From Flavobacterium cheniae (GTDB taxonomy: Bacteria > Bacteroidota > Bacteroidia > Flavobacteriales > Flavobacteriaceae): DNA of 64,000 nt. The notes under the pieces are model-generated. The model was not told the origin of the DNA, made no database searches, and saw only the letters and a list, made by a program, of their open reading frames with translations. A program made the position numbers and the translations under genes. The stretch covers positions 49,308-113,307 of the forward strand of contig NZ_SNZC01000006.1 of the NCBI RefSeq assembly GCF_004363695.1, read 5' to 3'. Of the stretch, positions 18,783-27,481 are shown piece after piece; the first letter of the stretch is position 1; each line of letters starts with the position of its first letter.

Positions 18783-18805
18783 ATCCCGCCGAAGCGGGAT
18801 TTTTT
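18783..18805 (-). terminator. Terminator after the third beta-barrel gene
   Basis: ATCCCGC (18783-18789)/CGAA/GCGGGAT (18794-18800), the same hairpin as at 18106. It has A-rich and T-rich flanks and could stop transcription in both directions. Confidence 0.85.
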
Positions 18806-18823
18806 ACTTATTTGTTTTACAAA

Positions 18824-19447
18824 TTAGAATTTGTAGTTAACTCCGAAAGTAACTGCTCTCCAATCACCTCCAAAAGAGAAAGTGTTAGTTTTGTCAGCAC
18901 CATCTCCACCATTATCGTTAGAAGAGTAACCTAAAACAGCTACACCAGCTTCGATAGAGAAGTTAGAAGATACGAAGTAGTTCATACCAGCTCCTAATCC
19001 GAAACCAACTTCTTTGCTTTCAAAAGAACCTCCAGGAACGATGATAGATCCATCAGTGTCAATGAAATACTCATTGTCATAAGATGTATAATCTAATCCT
19101 AACTCAGCGAATAAAGAAAATTTACTAGCTGGAGTAAAGTAGTAACGTCCAAATGCACCTAATCCTAAACCAGAATTAGTTACATCATCACCACCTGCAG
19201 ATAATTTGTCTGACATAAGACCAACTGAAGCACCAATAGCGATGTTCTCAGTTACAAAGTATCCAACTTTAGGAGCGATTTCAAAAGAATTTTCTTTGAA
19301 ATCTCCAGTTTTAGCTGAGCTTAAAGTGAAAGCTCCTGAAACGAATACATCACCTTTAGCGAATCCACCGTTTCCTTTTTCTTCTTCTTGTGCGTTAGCA
19401 AAACCGAAAGCCAATAATGCTACAGCAGATAATAAAACTTTTTTCAT
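18824..19447 (-). CDS. Outer-membrane beta-barrel protein
   Basis: The 207-residue protein shares the signal peptide MKKVLLSAVALLAFGFANAQ with its neighbour but the barrel differs: GDVFVSGAFTLSSAKTGDFKENSFEIAPKVGYFVTENIAIGASVGLMSDKL, FGRYYFTPASKFSLFAELGLDYTSYDN and final VTFGVNYKF. It fits the OmpA-like/OMP_b-brl family of small barrels. Function is unknown. It is divergently arranged to the fourth barrel gene at 19753. Confidence 0.85.
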   Translation of the reverse strand: MKKVLLSAVALLAFGFANAQEEEKGNGGFAKGDVFVSGAFTLSSAKTGDFKENSFEIAPKVGYFVTENIAIGASVGLMSDKLSAGGDDVTNSGLGLGAFGRYYFTPASKFSLFAELGLDYTSYDNEYFIDTDGSIIVPGGSFESKEVGFGLGAGMNYFVSSNFSIEAGVAVLGYSSNDNGGDGADKTNTFSFGGDWRAVTFGVNYKF

Positions 19448-19752
19448 GTTTAGTTTAAATTTAAAGTTAATAGGGCAAATTTATAGCATTTTTCTACACA
19501 AAATAACAAATTTTGTTATGTTATGAACAATTTTATTAACAAGTAAAATCGATATTGTTCATAATCAACAGGTTAAGAATTGTAAAAAATAAAAATTTAA
19601 AGTTTTTTTAATAAAAAAAACATCTCCAAAAAAAATGAAAAAAAACGCAAATAACTGATAATTAAATAATTCCAAAAAACGTTAAAATATGCATTTTGTC
19701 GTTAATTATACTAAAAAGCGCTAGCAAGCGTTACTTAAAAAAACAATTCGAT
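19448..19752. promoter_or_regulatory. Divergent intergenic region with two inverted repeats
   Basis: This 305-base stretch between divergent barrel genes has no gene. It holds the -7 box TAAATTTG (19483-19476, minus) for the left gene, the palindrome ATAACAAATTTTGTTAT (19503-19519), and the inverted repeat TTATGAACAAT (19521-19531)/ATTGTTCATAA (19554-19564). The right half is very A-rich. Confidence 0.5.
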
Positions 19753-20307
19753 ATGAAAAGAACAATTGCAACATTGATTTTACTAGTTCTAGGAACTGGT
19801 TTTTCACAGGCTCAAATGCTGAAATTTGGTGTTAAAGGAGGTGTTAATTTTGCTAACTATACGGGTGGCGATATTTCAGGGGTAGATTTTAAAACTATAA
19901 CCAGTTATCATGTTGGTGCCGTTATGGAGTTGAAAGTGTTTGAAAACTTTGCTATTCAACCTGAGCTTCTTTATTCTACTCAAGGTTCCGAATTAGAAAG
20001 TTTTGGCGACCAAATAAAAAATGAGCTTGGTTATTTATCTTTACCTGTATTGGCTAAATTTTATTTGACTTCTAATAAACTGAGTTTAGAGCTAGGGCCG
20101 CAAGCTTCTGTTTTAGTTAGCGAGCGCAATGAAGTTGACACAAACGACACTAATTCCTTTGATTTTGGCTTAGCCGGTGGATTAAGTTATAAAATAACAA
20201 ATGGTTTATTTGTTTCAGGACGCTATGTAGCGGGATTAACTGAAGCCAAACAAGATGCCGATGTGAAAAACTCGGTAATTCAGTTTTCAGTGGGTTACAT
20301 GTTTTAA
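19753..20307 (+). CDS. Outer-membrane beta-barrel protein, porin family
   Basis: I choose the ATG at 19753 because it opens a signal peptide (MKRTIATLILLVLGTGFSQAQ); a TTG 57 bases earlier would add an implausible basic extension. The 184-residue product has the same strand series as the genes at 17310 and 18146: LKFGVKGGVNFANYTGGD, FAIQPELLYSTQGSE, LGYLSLPVLAKFYLTSNKLSLELGPQASVLVSERNE and final VIQFSVGYMF. It is an outer-membrane barrel of unknown function. Terminator follows. Confidence 0.85.
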   Translation: MKRTIATLILLVLGTGFSQAQMLKFGVKGGVNFANYTGGDISGVDFKTITSYHVGAVMELKVFENFAIQPELLYSTQGSELESFGDQIKNELGYLSLPVLAKFYLTSNKLSLELGPQASVLVSERNEVDTNDTNSFDFGLAGGLSYKITNGLFVSGRYVAGLTEAKQDADVKNSVIQFSVGYMF

Positions 20308-20332
20308 TACTAAAATTCACAATATTTTATTA

Positions 20333-20360
20333 AAACCATTCTCAAAAGGAATGGTTTTTT
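20333..20360 (+). terminator. Terminator between the beta-barrel gene and aroQ
   Basis: AACCATTC (20334-20341) pairs with GAATGGTT (20349-20356), then a T run. It ends the barrel transcript 23 bases ahead of aroQ. Confidence 0.85.
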
Positions 20361-20382
20361 TATTTTTACAAAAACAATCTAC

Positions 20383-20796
20383 ATGAAAATCATCATTATA
20401 AACGGTCCCAATCTTAATCTATTAGGAAAAAGAGAACCTGAAGTATATGGAAATGAAACTTTTGAATCGTATTTCGAAAAATTACAAATTCAGTTTCCAA
20501 CTATAACATTAGACTATTTTCAGAGTAATATAGAAGGAGAGATTATTTCTAAAATTCAAGAAACTAGTTTCGCTTACGATGGTATTGTTTTAAATGCTGG
20601 TGCTTACACACATACTTCTATAGGAATTGGTGATGCAGTAAAAGCCGTTACTACTCCAGTTATAGAAGTTCATATTTCCAATACTTTTTCTAGAGAATCT
20701 TTTCGTCATCAATCCTACATATCACCAAACGCAAAAGGTGTCATTATTGGCTTTGGATTGCAGAGTTATGAATTGGCTCTAAAATCTTTTGTCTAA
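20383..20796 (+). CDS. aroQ: 3-dehydroquinate dehydratase, type II
   Basis: The 137-residue protein is a full-length type II enzyme: MKIIIINGPNLNLLGKREPEVYG with the catalytic Tyr of the flexible lid, the EGEIISKIQ segment, NAGAYTHTSIGIGDAV and HISNTFSRESFRHQSYISPNAKGVIIGFG with the catalytic His. It removes water from 3-dehydroquinate in the shikimate pathway, cytoplasmic dodecamer in known members. It has little room for a promoter after the preceding terminator, but its start is clear. Confidence 0.96.
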   Translation: MKIIIINGPNLNLLGKREPEVYGNETFESYFEKLQIQFPTITLDYFQSNIEGEIISKIQETSFAYDGIVLNAGAYTHTSIGIGDAVKAVTTPVIEVHISNTFSRESFRHQSYISPNAKGVIIGFGLQSYELALKSFV

Positions 20797-20841
20797 TACA
20801 ACCTTTCTTTAGAAATAAACGTCTATTAAAATAAAAACCTC

Positions 20842-23307
20842 ATGAATAAAATTTTATTTGTTTTATTTTTCGCTTTTTCAACTCTTTCTTTTGCTCAAAT
20901 AAAAGGAACTATAAAAGACAAAGATGGAAATCCATTACCTTTTGTAAATATCTATATAGAGAACACCTATATAGGTACCACTTCAAACGAATTAGGTAAA
21001 TACGAATTGAATACTAATGAGAAAGGTAACGTTCATTTAATTTTTCAGTATTTAGGATTTAAAACTCAGAAACATATTCTGGCTATTTCGCAATTTCCTT
21101 ATGAATTTGATGTTGTGTTAATGGAAGAAGATTTTCAGTTAAAAGAAGTTGTTGTAATGAATGGCGAAAATCCAGCCAATGAAATTATTCGAAACGCTAT
21201 AAAAAGTAAAAAGAAGAATGCTGCTAAAACCGATAAATTTGAAGCTGATTTTTACTCAAGAGGTGTTTTTAAAGCCAAAGACATTCCTAAAAAATTCATG
21301 GGCGTTGAAATTGGTGATTTAGAAGGTAACTTAGATTCTACCCGAAGTGGTATCATTTACCAATCGGAAACGGTTTCAAAAATTAAATTTCAAAAACCTG
21401 ATAATTTAAAAGAAGAAATTATTGCCTCTAAAATTGCTGGTAACGACAACGGTTTTAGCTACAACACAGCACTAAATACCAATTATGATTTTTACGAAAA
21501 TTATGTCGATTTCGGAATCAATATGGTCTCTCCTATTTCGGATAATGCGTTTAATTACTATAAATACAAATTAGAAAGTACGTTTTACGACGACAAAAAC
21601 CAGTTAATCAATAAGATTTTGGTTACGCCTAAGCGCGATAAAGAACCTGTTTTTGAAGGTTACATTTATATAGTAGAAGACACTTGGGCAATTTATGGTA
21701 TCAATTTAGATATCAAAGGCTATCGCATGCAACAGCCTATTTTAGAAACCATGAAACTGACACAAAATTTCAGTTACAATAGCGAGAATAAAATTTGGGC
21801 TAAAAACATCCAAACGTTAGATTTTAATGCTGGGATTTTCGGAATGAAATTCGCTGGAAAGTTCACCCATGTTTTCACCAATTATAATTTCAAAGATGCT
21901 TTTGAAAAGAAAACTTTTGGTAAAGAAGTCGTTACGTTTGCCGAAAACGCTAATAAAAAGGAAGCAACTTATTGGGAAACTTATCGCCCAGTTCCGTTAA
22001 CGGAAGAAGAAACTACTAATTACGTTAAAAAAGATAGTATTCAAACCATTAGAAAATCTCAAGTATATTTAGACTCTATTGATTCCAAAGGCAATAAGTT
22101 TAAATTGCATAAAATCATTACGGGTTATAACTACAAAAACTCCTATAAAAATTGGAACTTCAACTATCAAGGATTAACCAATTTGAGCTCTTTCAGTTTT
22201 AATACAGTGCAAGGTTATAATTTAGATAGCGGGTTTTCTTTTAGAAAATGGAATGAAGAAACAGGAAAATTCACTTCTATTTCGTCAACCTTTAATTATG
22301 GCTTTGCTGAAGACAGACTTCGTGTAAACGGACGTTATTACCACCGATTTAACAACCGCAATAACGCATACATTAGTTTAACTGGTGGAAGCGCTATTAG
22401 TCAGTTTAACCCAAATGAACCAATTAGTAATTTGGTAAATTCGGTGGCGACTTTATTCTTTAAAAACAATTACATGAAATTGTATAATAAAGAATTTGCC
22501 GAAATTAACTATGGAAGAGAAGTTACCAATGGTATTTTTGCTTCAGGTAAATTATTGTACGAAAACCGAAGAGCGTTATTCAACAACACGGATTATACAA
22601 TGATTAAAAATGATGATTTATATTTTTCTAATGATCCGCTGCAACCTGATAATTATACTTCGGTTCCGTTTGAAAAGCATCATATTATGAAAGCGAGTTT
22701 GGGAACGCGTATTCGTTTTGGTCAAAAATACATTTCGCGCCCTGATGGAAAGATTAATATTCAAAATGACGATTATCCAATATTGAGTTTCTATTACGAA
22801 AAAGCATTTGGTGCTTCTAACAGTAATTACCATTATGATTTTGTTACCGCAACCGTAGATTACAACAAAACCATTGGAAACAAAGGTGATTTTGGCTTAC
22901 GATTTAAAGCGGGGAAATTCTTTAATGCCGATAAAATCTCATTCGTAGATTACAAACATTTCAATGGAAATCAAACACATGTGAATTTGTTGAACAATTC
23001 CTTGAACGCGTTTAATTTGCTTCCTTATTATACACATTCTACGAATGATGCGTATTTAGAAACCCATATTGAGCACAATTTTAAAGGCTACATTATGAAT
23101 AAGATTCCGTTGTTGAACAAACTACAATGGAATTTAATAGGTGGTTTTCATCAGTTAAACATTCCTAATATGAAACCGTATCAAGAATTTACTGTTGGAT
23201 TTGATAATATTGGTTGGGGTAAATTTAGATTCTTACGCGTTGATTATGTAAGAAGTTACCAAAACGGTTTTCAAGGTGATGGCGTGATGTTTGGTGTTAA
23301 ATTCTAA
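20842..23307 (+). CDS. DUF5686 outer-membrane protein with carboxypeptidase-like N-terminal domain
   Basis: The 821-residue protein has a signal peptide (MNKILFVLFFAFSTLSFAQ), a CarboxypepD_reg-like domain (about 20-105, IKGTIKDKDGNPLPFVNIYIENTYIGTTSNELGKYEL) and a long DUF5686 region (about 125-821) with the ANEIIRNAIKSKKKN motif and many beta strands ending in GVMFGVKF, consistent with an outer-membrane barrel without a TonB plug. The function is unknown. A terminator follows. Confidence 0.85.
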   Translation: MNKILFVLFFAFSTLSFAQIKGTIKDKDGNPLPFVNIYIENTYIGTTSNELGKYELNTNEKGNVHLIFQYLGFKTQKHILAISQFPYEFDVVLMEEDFQLKEVVVMNGENPANEIIRNAIKSKKKNAAKTDKFEADFYSRGVFKAKDIPKKFMGVEIGDLEGNLDSTRSGIIYQSETVSKIKFQKPDNLKEEIIASKIAGNDNGFSYNTALNTNYDFYENYVDFGINMVSPISDNAFNYYKYKLESTFYDDKNQLINKILVTPKRDKEPVFEGYIYIVEDTWAIYGINLDIKGYRMQQPILETMKLTQNFSYNSENKIWAKNIQTLDFNAGIFGMKFAGKFTHVFTNYNFKDAFEKKTFGKEVVTFAENANKKEATYWETYRPVPLTEEETTNYVKKDSIQTIRKSQVYLDSIDSKGNKFKLHKIITGYNYKNSYKNWNFNYQGLTNLSSFSFNTVQGYNLDSGFSFRKWNEETGKFTSISSTFNYGFAEDRLRVNGRYYHRFNNRNNAYISLTGGSAISQFNPNEPISNLVNSVATLFFKNNYMKLYNKEFAEINYGREVTNGIFASGKLLYENRRALFNNTDYTMIKNDDLYFSNDPLQPDNYTSVPFEKHHIMKASLGTRIRFGQKYISRPDGKINIQNDDYPILSFYYEKAFGASNSNYHYDFVTATVDYNKTIGNKGDFGLRFKAGKFFNADKISFVDYKHFNGNQTHVNLLNNSLNAFNLLPYYTHSTNDAYLETHIEHNFKGYIMNKIPLLNKLQWNLIGGFHQLNIPNMKPYQEFTVGFDNIGWGKFRFLRVDYVRSYQNGFQGDGVMFGVKF

Positions 23308-23316
23308 AATAATAAG

Positions 23317-23346
23317 AAGCACTTCAATTAAAGGGGTGCTTTTTTA
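23317..23346 (+). terminator. Terminator of the DUF5686 gene
   Basis: AAGCACTTC (23317-23325) pairs with GGGGTGCTT (23333-23341, two G-U pairs) and six T follow. It slightly overlaps the stop codon of the convergent TSUP gene. Confidence 0.75.
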
Positions 23347-24111
23347 TTTAAAAAACACATCATATCCAAAACGAATCAACGCTAATCCAACTACCAGTAA
23401 AAAGAAAACACGAATAAATCCGTTGCCTTGAGAAATAGCTAACTTAGCTCCAAGCCAAGCACCTATAATATTGCAAATTGCCATGGGTATGGCAACTGCC
23501 CAAATGATTTTTCCTTTAAGCACAAATAAAGTAATAGAACCAAAATTAGTAGCTAGATTAACTAATTTAGCATTAGCGTTGGCTTGTAAAAAGTCAAACC
23601 CAAGAACAGCAATAAAAGCCATAATTAATAAACTTCCAGTTCCTGGACCAATAAAACCATCATAAAAACCCAAAACAGCCACAATAAGTGATGCGTAAAG
23701 ATAAAGTTGGTTTTTGGTTAAAATACTAATATGGAAATGACCAAAATCTTTCTTGTAATAGGTATAAATTAGCAATAGAATTAATATTACAAATAGAATT
23801 GGTTTCATGAAATCGTTTTTCATGACATTCAACAAACTTGATCCTAAAAAAGAAAAAGAGAACGAAATAATTGCCATAACAACAAACAACTTCCAATCAA
23901 TTTTTACCTTTTTCAAATATTGATACGCTGCAATACTTGTTCCACTAAACCCTGGAATTTTCAATGTTCCTATAATAGACGCAACAGGTACATTAGGCAA
24001 TAAAATTAAAGCTGCTGGTGTTTGAATTAGTCCACCACCACCCACAATAGCATCGATAAAACCGGCTACGAAGGAAGCAATGCAAAGAAAAATGATGATG
24101 TAGGTTTCCAT
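23344..24111 (-). CDS. TSUP/TauE-SafE family membrane permease
   Basis: The 255-residue protein has about eight membrane segments and the two family repeats: FVAGFIDAIVGGGGLIQTPAAL in the first half and GFYDGFIGPGTGSLLIMAFIAVLGFDFLQANANAKLVNLATNFGSI in the second. Members export or import sulfite, sulfoacetate or related anions across the inner membrane; the substrate here is unknown. It converges on the DUF5686 gene. Confidence 0.9.
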   Translation of the reverse strand: METYIIIFLCIASFVAGFIDAIVGGGGLIQTPAALILLPNVPVASIIGTLKIPGFSGTSIAAYQYLKKVKIDWKLFVVMAIISFSFSFLGSSLLNVMKNDFMKPILFVILILLLIYTYYKKDFGHFHISILTKNQLYLYASLIVAVLGFYDGFIGPGTGSLLIMAFIAVLGFDFLQANANAKLVNLATNFGSITLFVLKGKIIWAVAIPMAICNIIGAWLGAKLAISQGNGFIRVFFLLVVGLALIRFGYDVFFK

Positions 24112-24466
24112 TTTAAAATATCAAGTTCAAGGGCAAATTCAAATACAAAATCAAGTACAAAATTCAAATCTAAGCGCAAAAATAGGAACACTGATTGGAG
24201 AAATTGGTAAAATCTTAATAATTATTTTTAAATTGATAAATCAATAGCTCAAGAGATTCCTGACGGAATGACAAAGTTTGTGGAATATTTTGCTTTTATG
24301 GACTTTTTAAAGTAATTAACATGAACTTAAAACTTATGTGACTTATATGTTTAAATTTGAAGCTGAAACAAGTTCAGCTTGACAAAGCAGTAGTCATTTG
24401 GTTTATAATAAAAAAACCAAACTCCTTTTTACTTGGAATTTGGTTTTTCAGTTTTGAAATTTAAAA
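24112..24466. repeat. Gene-free stretch with dispersed repeat modules and a terminator
   Basis: Contains a tandem of AAATTCAAnTACAAAATCAAG-like words near 24130, a plus-strand hairpin module (24251-24276, stem ATTCC/GGAAT), the reverse complement of the AAACATATAAGTCAT module (about 24331-24354), another hairpin module (24359-24387, stem AAGCTGAA/TTCAGCTT followed by GACAAAG) and the murA terminator. No gene is seen. Confidence 0.6.
24410..24446 (-). terminator. Terminator of murA
   Basis: AAACCAAACTCC (24414-24425) is mirrored by GGAATTTGGTTT (24435-24446) with one A-A mismatch. Poly-A/poly-T flanks on both sides make it usable from either direction; it lies 21 bases past the murA stop. Confidence 0.8.
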
Positions 24467-25777
24467 TTATACTCTTACGATGTTAGCTCCAATTGCACGA
24501 AGTCTTTCGTCTATGCGCTCGTAACCTCTGTCGATTTGTTCGATATTTTGAATGGTTGACGTTCCTTTTGCAGTTAAAGCGGCAATTAATAATGAGATTC
24601 CAGCTCTAATATCTGGTGAACTCATCGTAGTTGCTTTTAATTGCGATTGGAAATTATGTCCCATAACTACAGCTCTGTGCGGATCACATAACATAATTTT
24701 TGCTCCCATATCAATTAATTTATCCACGAAGAACAAACGGCTTTCAAACATTTTTTGGTGAATTAAAACATCGCCTTTTGCTTGTGTACAAACTACCAAA
24801 ACGATACTTAACAAGTCAGGTGTAAATCCTGGCCATGGCGCATCAGAAACAGTTAAGATAGAACCGTCGATATCGGTTTTGATTTCATATCCGTCTTTAT
24901 GAGCTGGAATGTAAATATCATCGCCTTTTCTTTCTAAAGTAATCCCTAATTTTCTAAACACGTTTGGAATTTGTCCTAAGTTCTCCCAACTCACATTTTT
25001 AATCGTGATTTCACTTCTTGTCATAGCTGCAAGACCAATCCAAGAACCAATTTCTACCATGTCAGGTAAAATTCTGTGCTCGCATCCGCCTAACGTTTCA
25101 ACTCCTTCAATCGTTAATAAGTTAGACCCTACTCCAGAAATTTTAGCTCCCATAGAGTTTAACATTTTACACAATTGTTGTAAGTAAGGTTCACAAGCAG
25201 CGTTATAAATCGTAGTTGTTCCTTCAGCTAAAACCGCTGCCATTACAATATTAGCAGTTCCGGTTACCGAAGCTTCGTCTAATAACATATAAGAACCTTG
25301 TAATCTTCCGTCGATTTCTACTCCATAGAAATGATCTTCTCTTTCGTATCTGAATTTAGCTCCTAGGTTAATAAAACCTTCAAAGTGCGTATCTAAACGA
25401 CGACGCCCAATTTTATCACCTCCTGGCTTAGGAATGTATCCACAACCAAAACGCGCTAATAAAGGTCCAACAATCATAATAGAACCTCTTAAACTTCCAC
25501 CTTCTTTTTTGAATGCTTCTGTTTTTAAGTAGTTTACATTTACCTCATCGGCTTGAAACGTGTAATCACCAGGTCCATTTTTTTGGATTTTAACTCCTAA
25601 ATTACCTAAAAGCGTAATTAGTTTGTTAACATCAATAATATCTGGAATATTCGTTACTCTTACTTTTTCAGAAGTTAGCAAAACAGGACATAAAACTTGT
25701 AACGCTTCATTTTTTGCACCTTGTGGTGTAATATCTCCTTTTAATGCGATTCCTCCTTCGATTTTAAATGTTCCCAT
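24467..25777 (-). CDS. murA: UDP-N-acetylglucosamine 1-carboxyvinyltransferase MurA
   Basis: The 436-residue protein is full length and starts MGTFKIEGGIALKGDITPQGAKNEAL, with the UDP-GlcNAc binding KN pair at 22-23 and the catalytic loop RFGCGYIPKPGGDKIGRRRLDTHF. It adds enolpyruvate from PEP to UDP-GlcNAc, the first step of peptidoglycan synthesis. The loop residue that is Cys115 in E. coli (PGGC) is Asp121 here (PGGD); Asp at this place supports catalysis but prevents fosfomycin adduct formation. It is the third gene of a unit with DUF493 and DUF4290. Confidence 0.97.
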   Translation of the reverse strand: MGTFKIEGGIALKGDITPQGAKNEALQVLCPVLLTSEKVRVTNIPDIIDVNKLITLLGNLGVKIQKNGPGDYTFQADEVNVNYLKTEAFKKEGGSLRGSIMIVGPLLARFGCGYIPKPGGDKIGRRRLDTHFEGFINLGAKFRYEREDHFYGVEIDGRLQGSYMLLDEASVTGTANIVMAAVLAEGTTTIYNAACEPYLQQLCKMLNSMGAKISGVGSNLLTIEGVETLGGCEHRILPDMVEIGSWIGLAAMTRSEITIKNVSWENLGQIPNVFRKLGITLERKGDDIYIPAHKDGYEIKTDIDGSILTVSDAPWPGFTPDLLSIVLVVCTQAKGDVLIHQKMFESRLFFVDKLIDMGAKIMLCDPHRAVVMGHNFQSQLKATTMSSPDIRAGISLLIAALTAKGTSTIQNIEQIDRGYERIDERLRAIGANIVRV

Positions 25778-25785
25778 GCAACTGC

Positions 25786-26487
25786 CTATTTTTTAAATGT
25801 ATTTTTATTTTGATTGTTCTTGTTCAAATGTCCTTTTGGATTGTTATTTTTCTTAATAATCCCCACTTTACTAGGACCAAATTGTGTTTTATTCGAAACT
25901 TTCTTATTCACTTTCATTAAATCGTGTGTATTCGAAAGCTCTTCATTTGATTTAGAAAGATTTAATTTTCCTCCCGAAAGTTCTAATAAATGTTCGAAAA
26001 TCACCTCATCGGTTACCGTGTCTTTGTTCCAACTCAAGTAACATTTTTTCATGTGATTCGCAATTACTAAGACTAAAGCATTTTTTAAATCACTTTCTTC
26101 CCAGCTGTTTGCTACATCAATCATGTATTTGATGTTGTTTCCGTAGAAACGGTACTTTGGATAATTTTGAGGATATTTTAATCGCTCCGGTTTCTGAGTT
26201 AAAATATCTTTTGATGGAATTGGATAAGGCGAATCTACATCTAATTTAAAATCAGACATAATAAACAACTGATCCCAAAGTTTATGTTGAAAATCCAATA
26301 CGTCTCTTAAATGCGGATTCAATGAACCCATAACCGAAATGATGTATTTTGCCGCTTTGTTTCGTTCTTCACGATCTTCAATTTCAGTGGCTTGGTCAAT
26401 CAATTTCTGCAAATGTCTTCCGTATTCTGGAATAATCAAATGCGGACGTTCTGAATTATATTCTAAATAACTTACTTCTTCTTGCAT
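25786..26487 (-). CDS. DUF4290 domain protein
   Basis: I place the start at 26487 (MQEEVSYLEYNSERPHLIIPEYGRHLQKLI), eight bases after the DUF493 stop; a longer frame from 26532 would overlap that gene. The 233-residue protein matches the Bacteroidota DUF4290 family through residue about 180; the tail is low-complexity, rich in Lys and Asn. The role is unknown, but the adjacency to murA is conserved in the phylum as far as I recall, so a link with the envelope is possible. Murein relation is inference. Confidence 0.85.
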   Translation of the reverse strand: MQEEVSYLEYNSERPHLIIPEYGRHLQKLIDQATEIEDREERNKAAKYIISVMGSLNPHLRDVLDFQHKLWDQLFIMSDFKLDVDSPYPIPSKDILTQKPERLKYPQNYPKYRFYGNNIKYMIDVANSWEESDLKNALVLVIANHMKKCYLSWNKDTVTDEVIFEHLLELSGGKLNLSKSNEELSNTHDLMKVNKKVSNKTQFGPSKVGIIKKNNNPKGHLNKNNQNKNTFKK

Positions 26488-26494
26488 GTTTTTT

Positions 26495-26779
26495 TTATAA
26501 TGAAATGATGCCTTCGATATCCGAGACTTCAATGTATTTATCTATCACATTTTGAGGACTTGCCATAGTTACACTAATGGAAACACTGGTAAATTTCCCT
26601 GTTTTAGATTGTTGTGTAGTAATAACCGCGCCCATATCATTAAATGCCGCTTCTACCTTAGCAATACTATGCACATCAGAAGGCATAATAAACTTATACA
26701 AATACTCTGAAGGCCAAAGTGTTGAATTGGTTAACTCTTCTTTTAATCTTGCGTAAAAATCTTCTGTTTTCTTATCCAT
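26495..26779 (-). CDS. DUF493 family protein
   Basis: I choose the ATG at 26779 (MDKKTEDFYARLKEELTNSTLWPSEYLYKFIMPSD); three Met codons in a row and one earlier at 26803 are alternatives. The 94-residue protein has the DUF493/YbeD-like alpha-beta fold pattern (YKFIMPSD, GKFTSVSISVTMASPQNVIDKYIEVSDIEGIISL), related to ACT domains. The family function is unclear. It starts the DUF493-DUF4290-murA unit. Confidence 0.85.
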   Translation of the reverse strand: MDKKTEDFYARLKEELTNSTLWPSEYLYKFIMPSDVHSIAKVEAAFNDMGAVITTQQSKTGKFTSVSISVTMASPQNVIDKYIEVSDIEGIISL

Positions 26780-26904
26780 CATCATTTCGTATTGGAAAAG
26801 CAAATATACTTTTTTATGTTCAGAATTATATTGTAGTAACTTATAATTTTTTAAGTTGATTAGATTTTTAAAAAAACTTACTTTTGCGACTTAGTATTTC
26901 CAAT

Positions 26905-27444
26905 ATGAATAAAGAAATTGTGGTTTTAATTGGTGGACCAAGCTCTGGGAAAACCACCTTAATAGAGGCTTTAAAAGAAAAAGGACACACTTGTTATCCT
27001 GAAGTTTCACGTGAAGTAATTCGTGAAGCACAAGAGCAAGGAATAGAACAATTGTTCTTAGAAAAACCACTTTTATTCAGTGAGTTATTATTAGAAGGCC
27101 GAAAAAGACAATTCAAAGAAGCTTTAAATGAAGAAGCGAACATCGTTTTTTTAGACCGTGGTATTCCAGATGTTTTAGCCTACATGCATTACATTGGTGA
27201 TTCGTACCCTGCGTTTTTTGATAAAGCTTGTCAAGATCATAAATACTCTGCCATTTTTGTTTTACCACCATGGAAAGAAATTTATGTAAGTGATGCGGAA
27301 CGTTATGAAAATTACGAACAAGCAGTTTTGATTCACGAACATTTGATGGAAACTTATAAAAATTACGGCTATTCGATTACAGAAGTTCCAAAAGACACGG
27401 TTGAAAATCGTGTTGATTTTATTATGAAACATCTTGTTAAATAA
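26905..27444 (+). CDS. AAA/P-loop ATPase of the AAA_28 type
   Basis: I place the start at 26905 (MNKEIVVLIGGPSSGKTTLIEALKEKG); an earlier ATG would add seven residues before the natural first strand. The 179-residue protein has Walker A GGPSSGKTT (10-18), a Walker B-like IVFLDRGIPDVLAYMHYIG region and a lid with YENYEQ, the pattern of small nucleotide or cofactor kinases. The substrate is unknown. It is 37 bases ahead of recQ on the same strand. Confidence 0.85.
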   Translation: MNKEIVVLIGGPSSGKTTLIEALKEKGHTCYPEVSREVIREAQEQGIEQLFLEKPLLFSELLLEGRKRQFKEALNEEANIVFLDRGIPDVLAYMHYIGDSYPAFFDKACQDHKYSAIFVLPPWKEIYVSDAERYENYEQAVLIHEHLMETYKNYGYSITEVPKDTVENRVDFIMKHLVK

Positions 27445-27481
27445 TTTTTTTGTATTTTAGTGTTTCTAAAAGCCAATTCAC

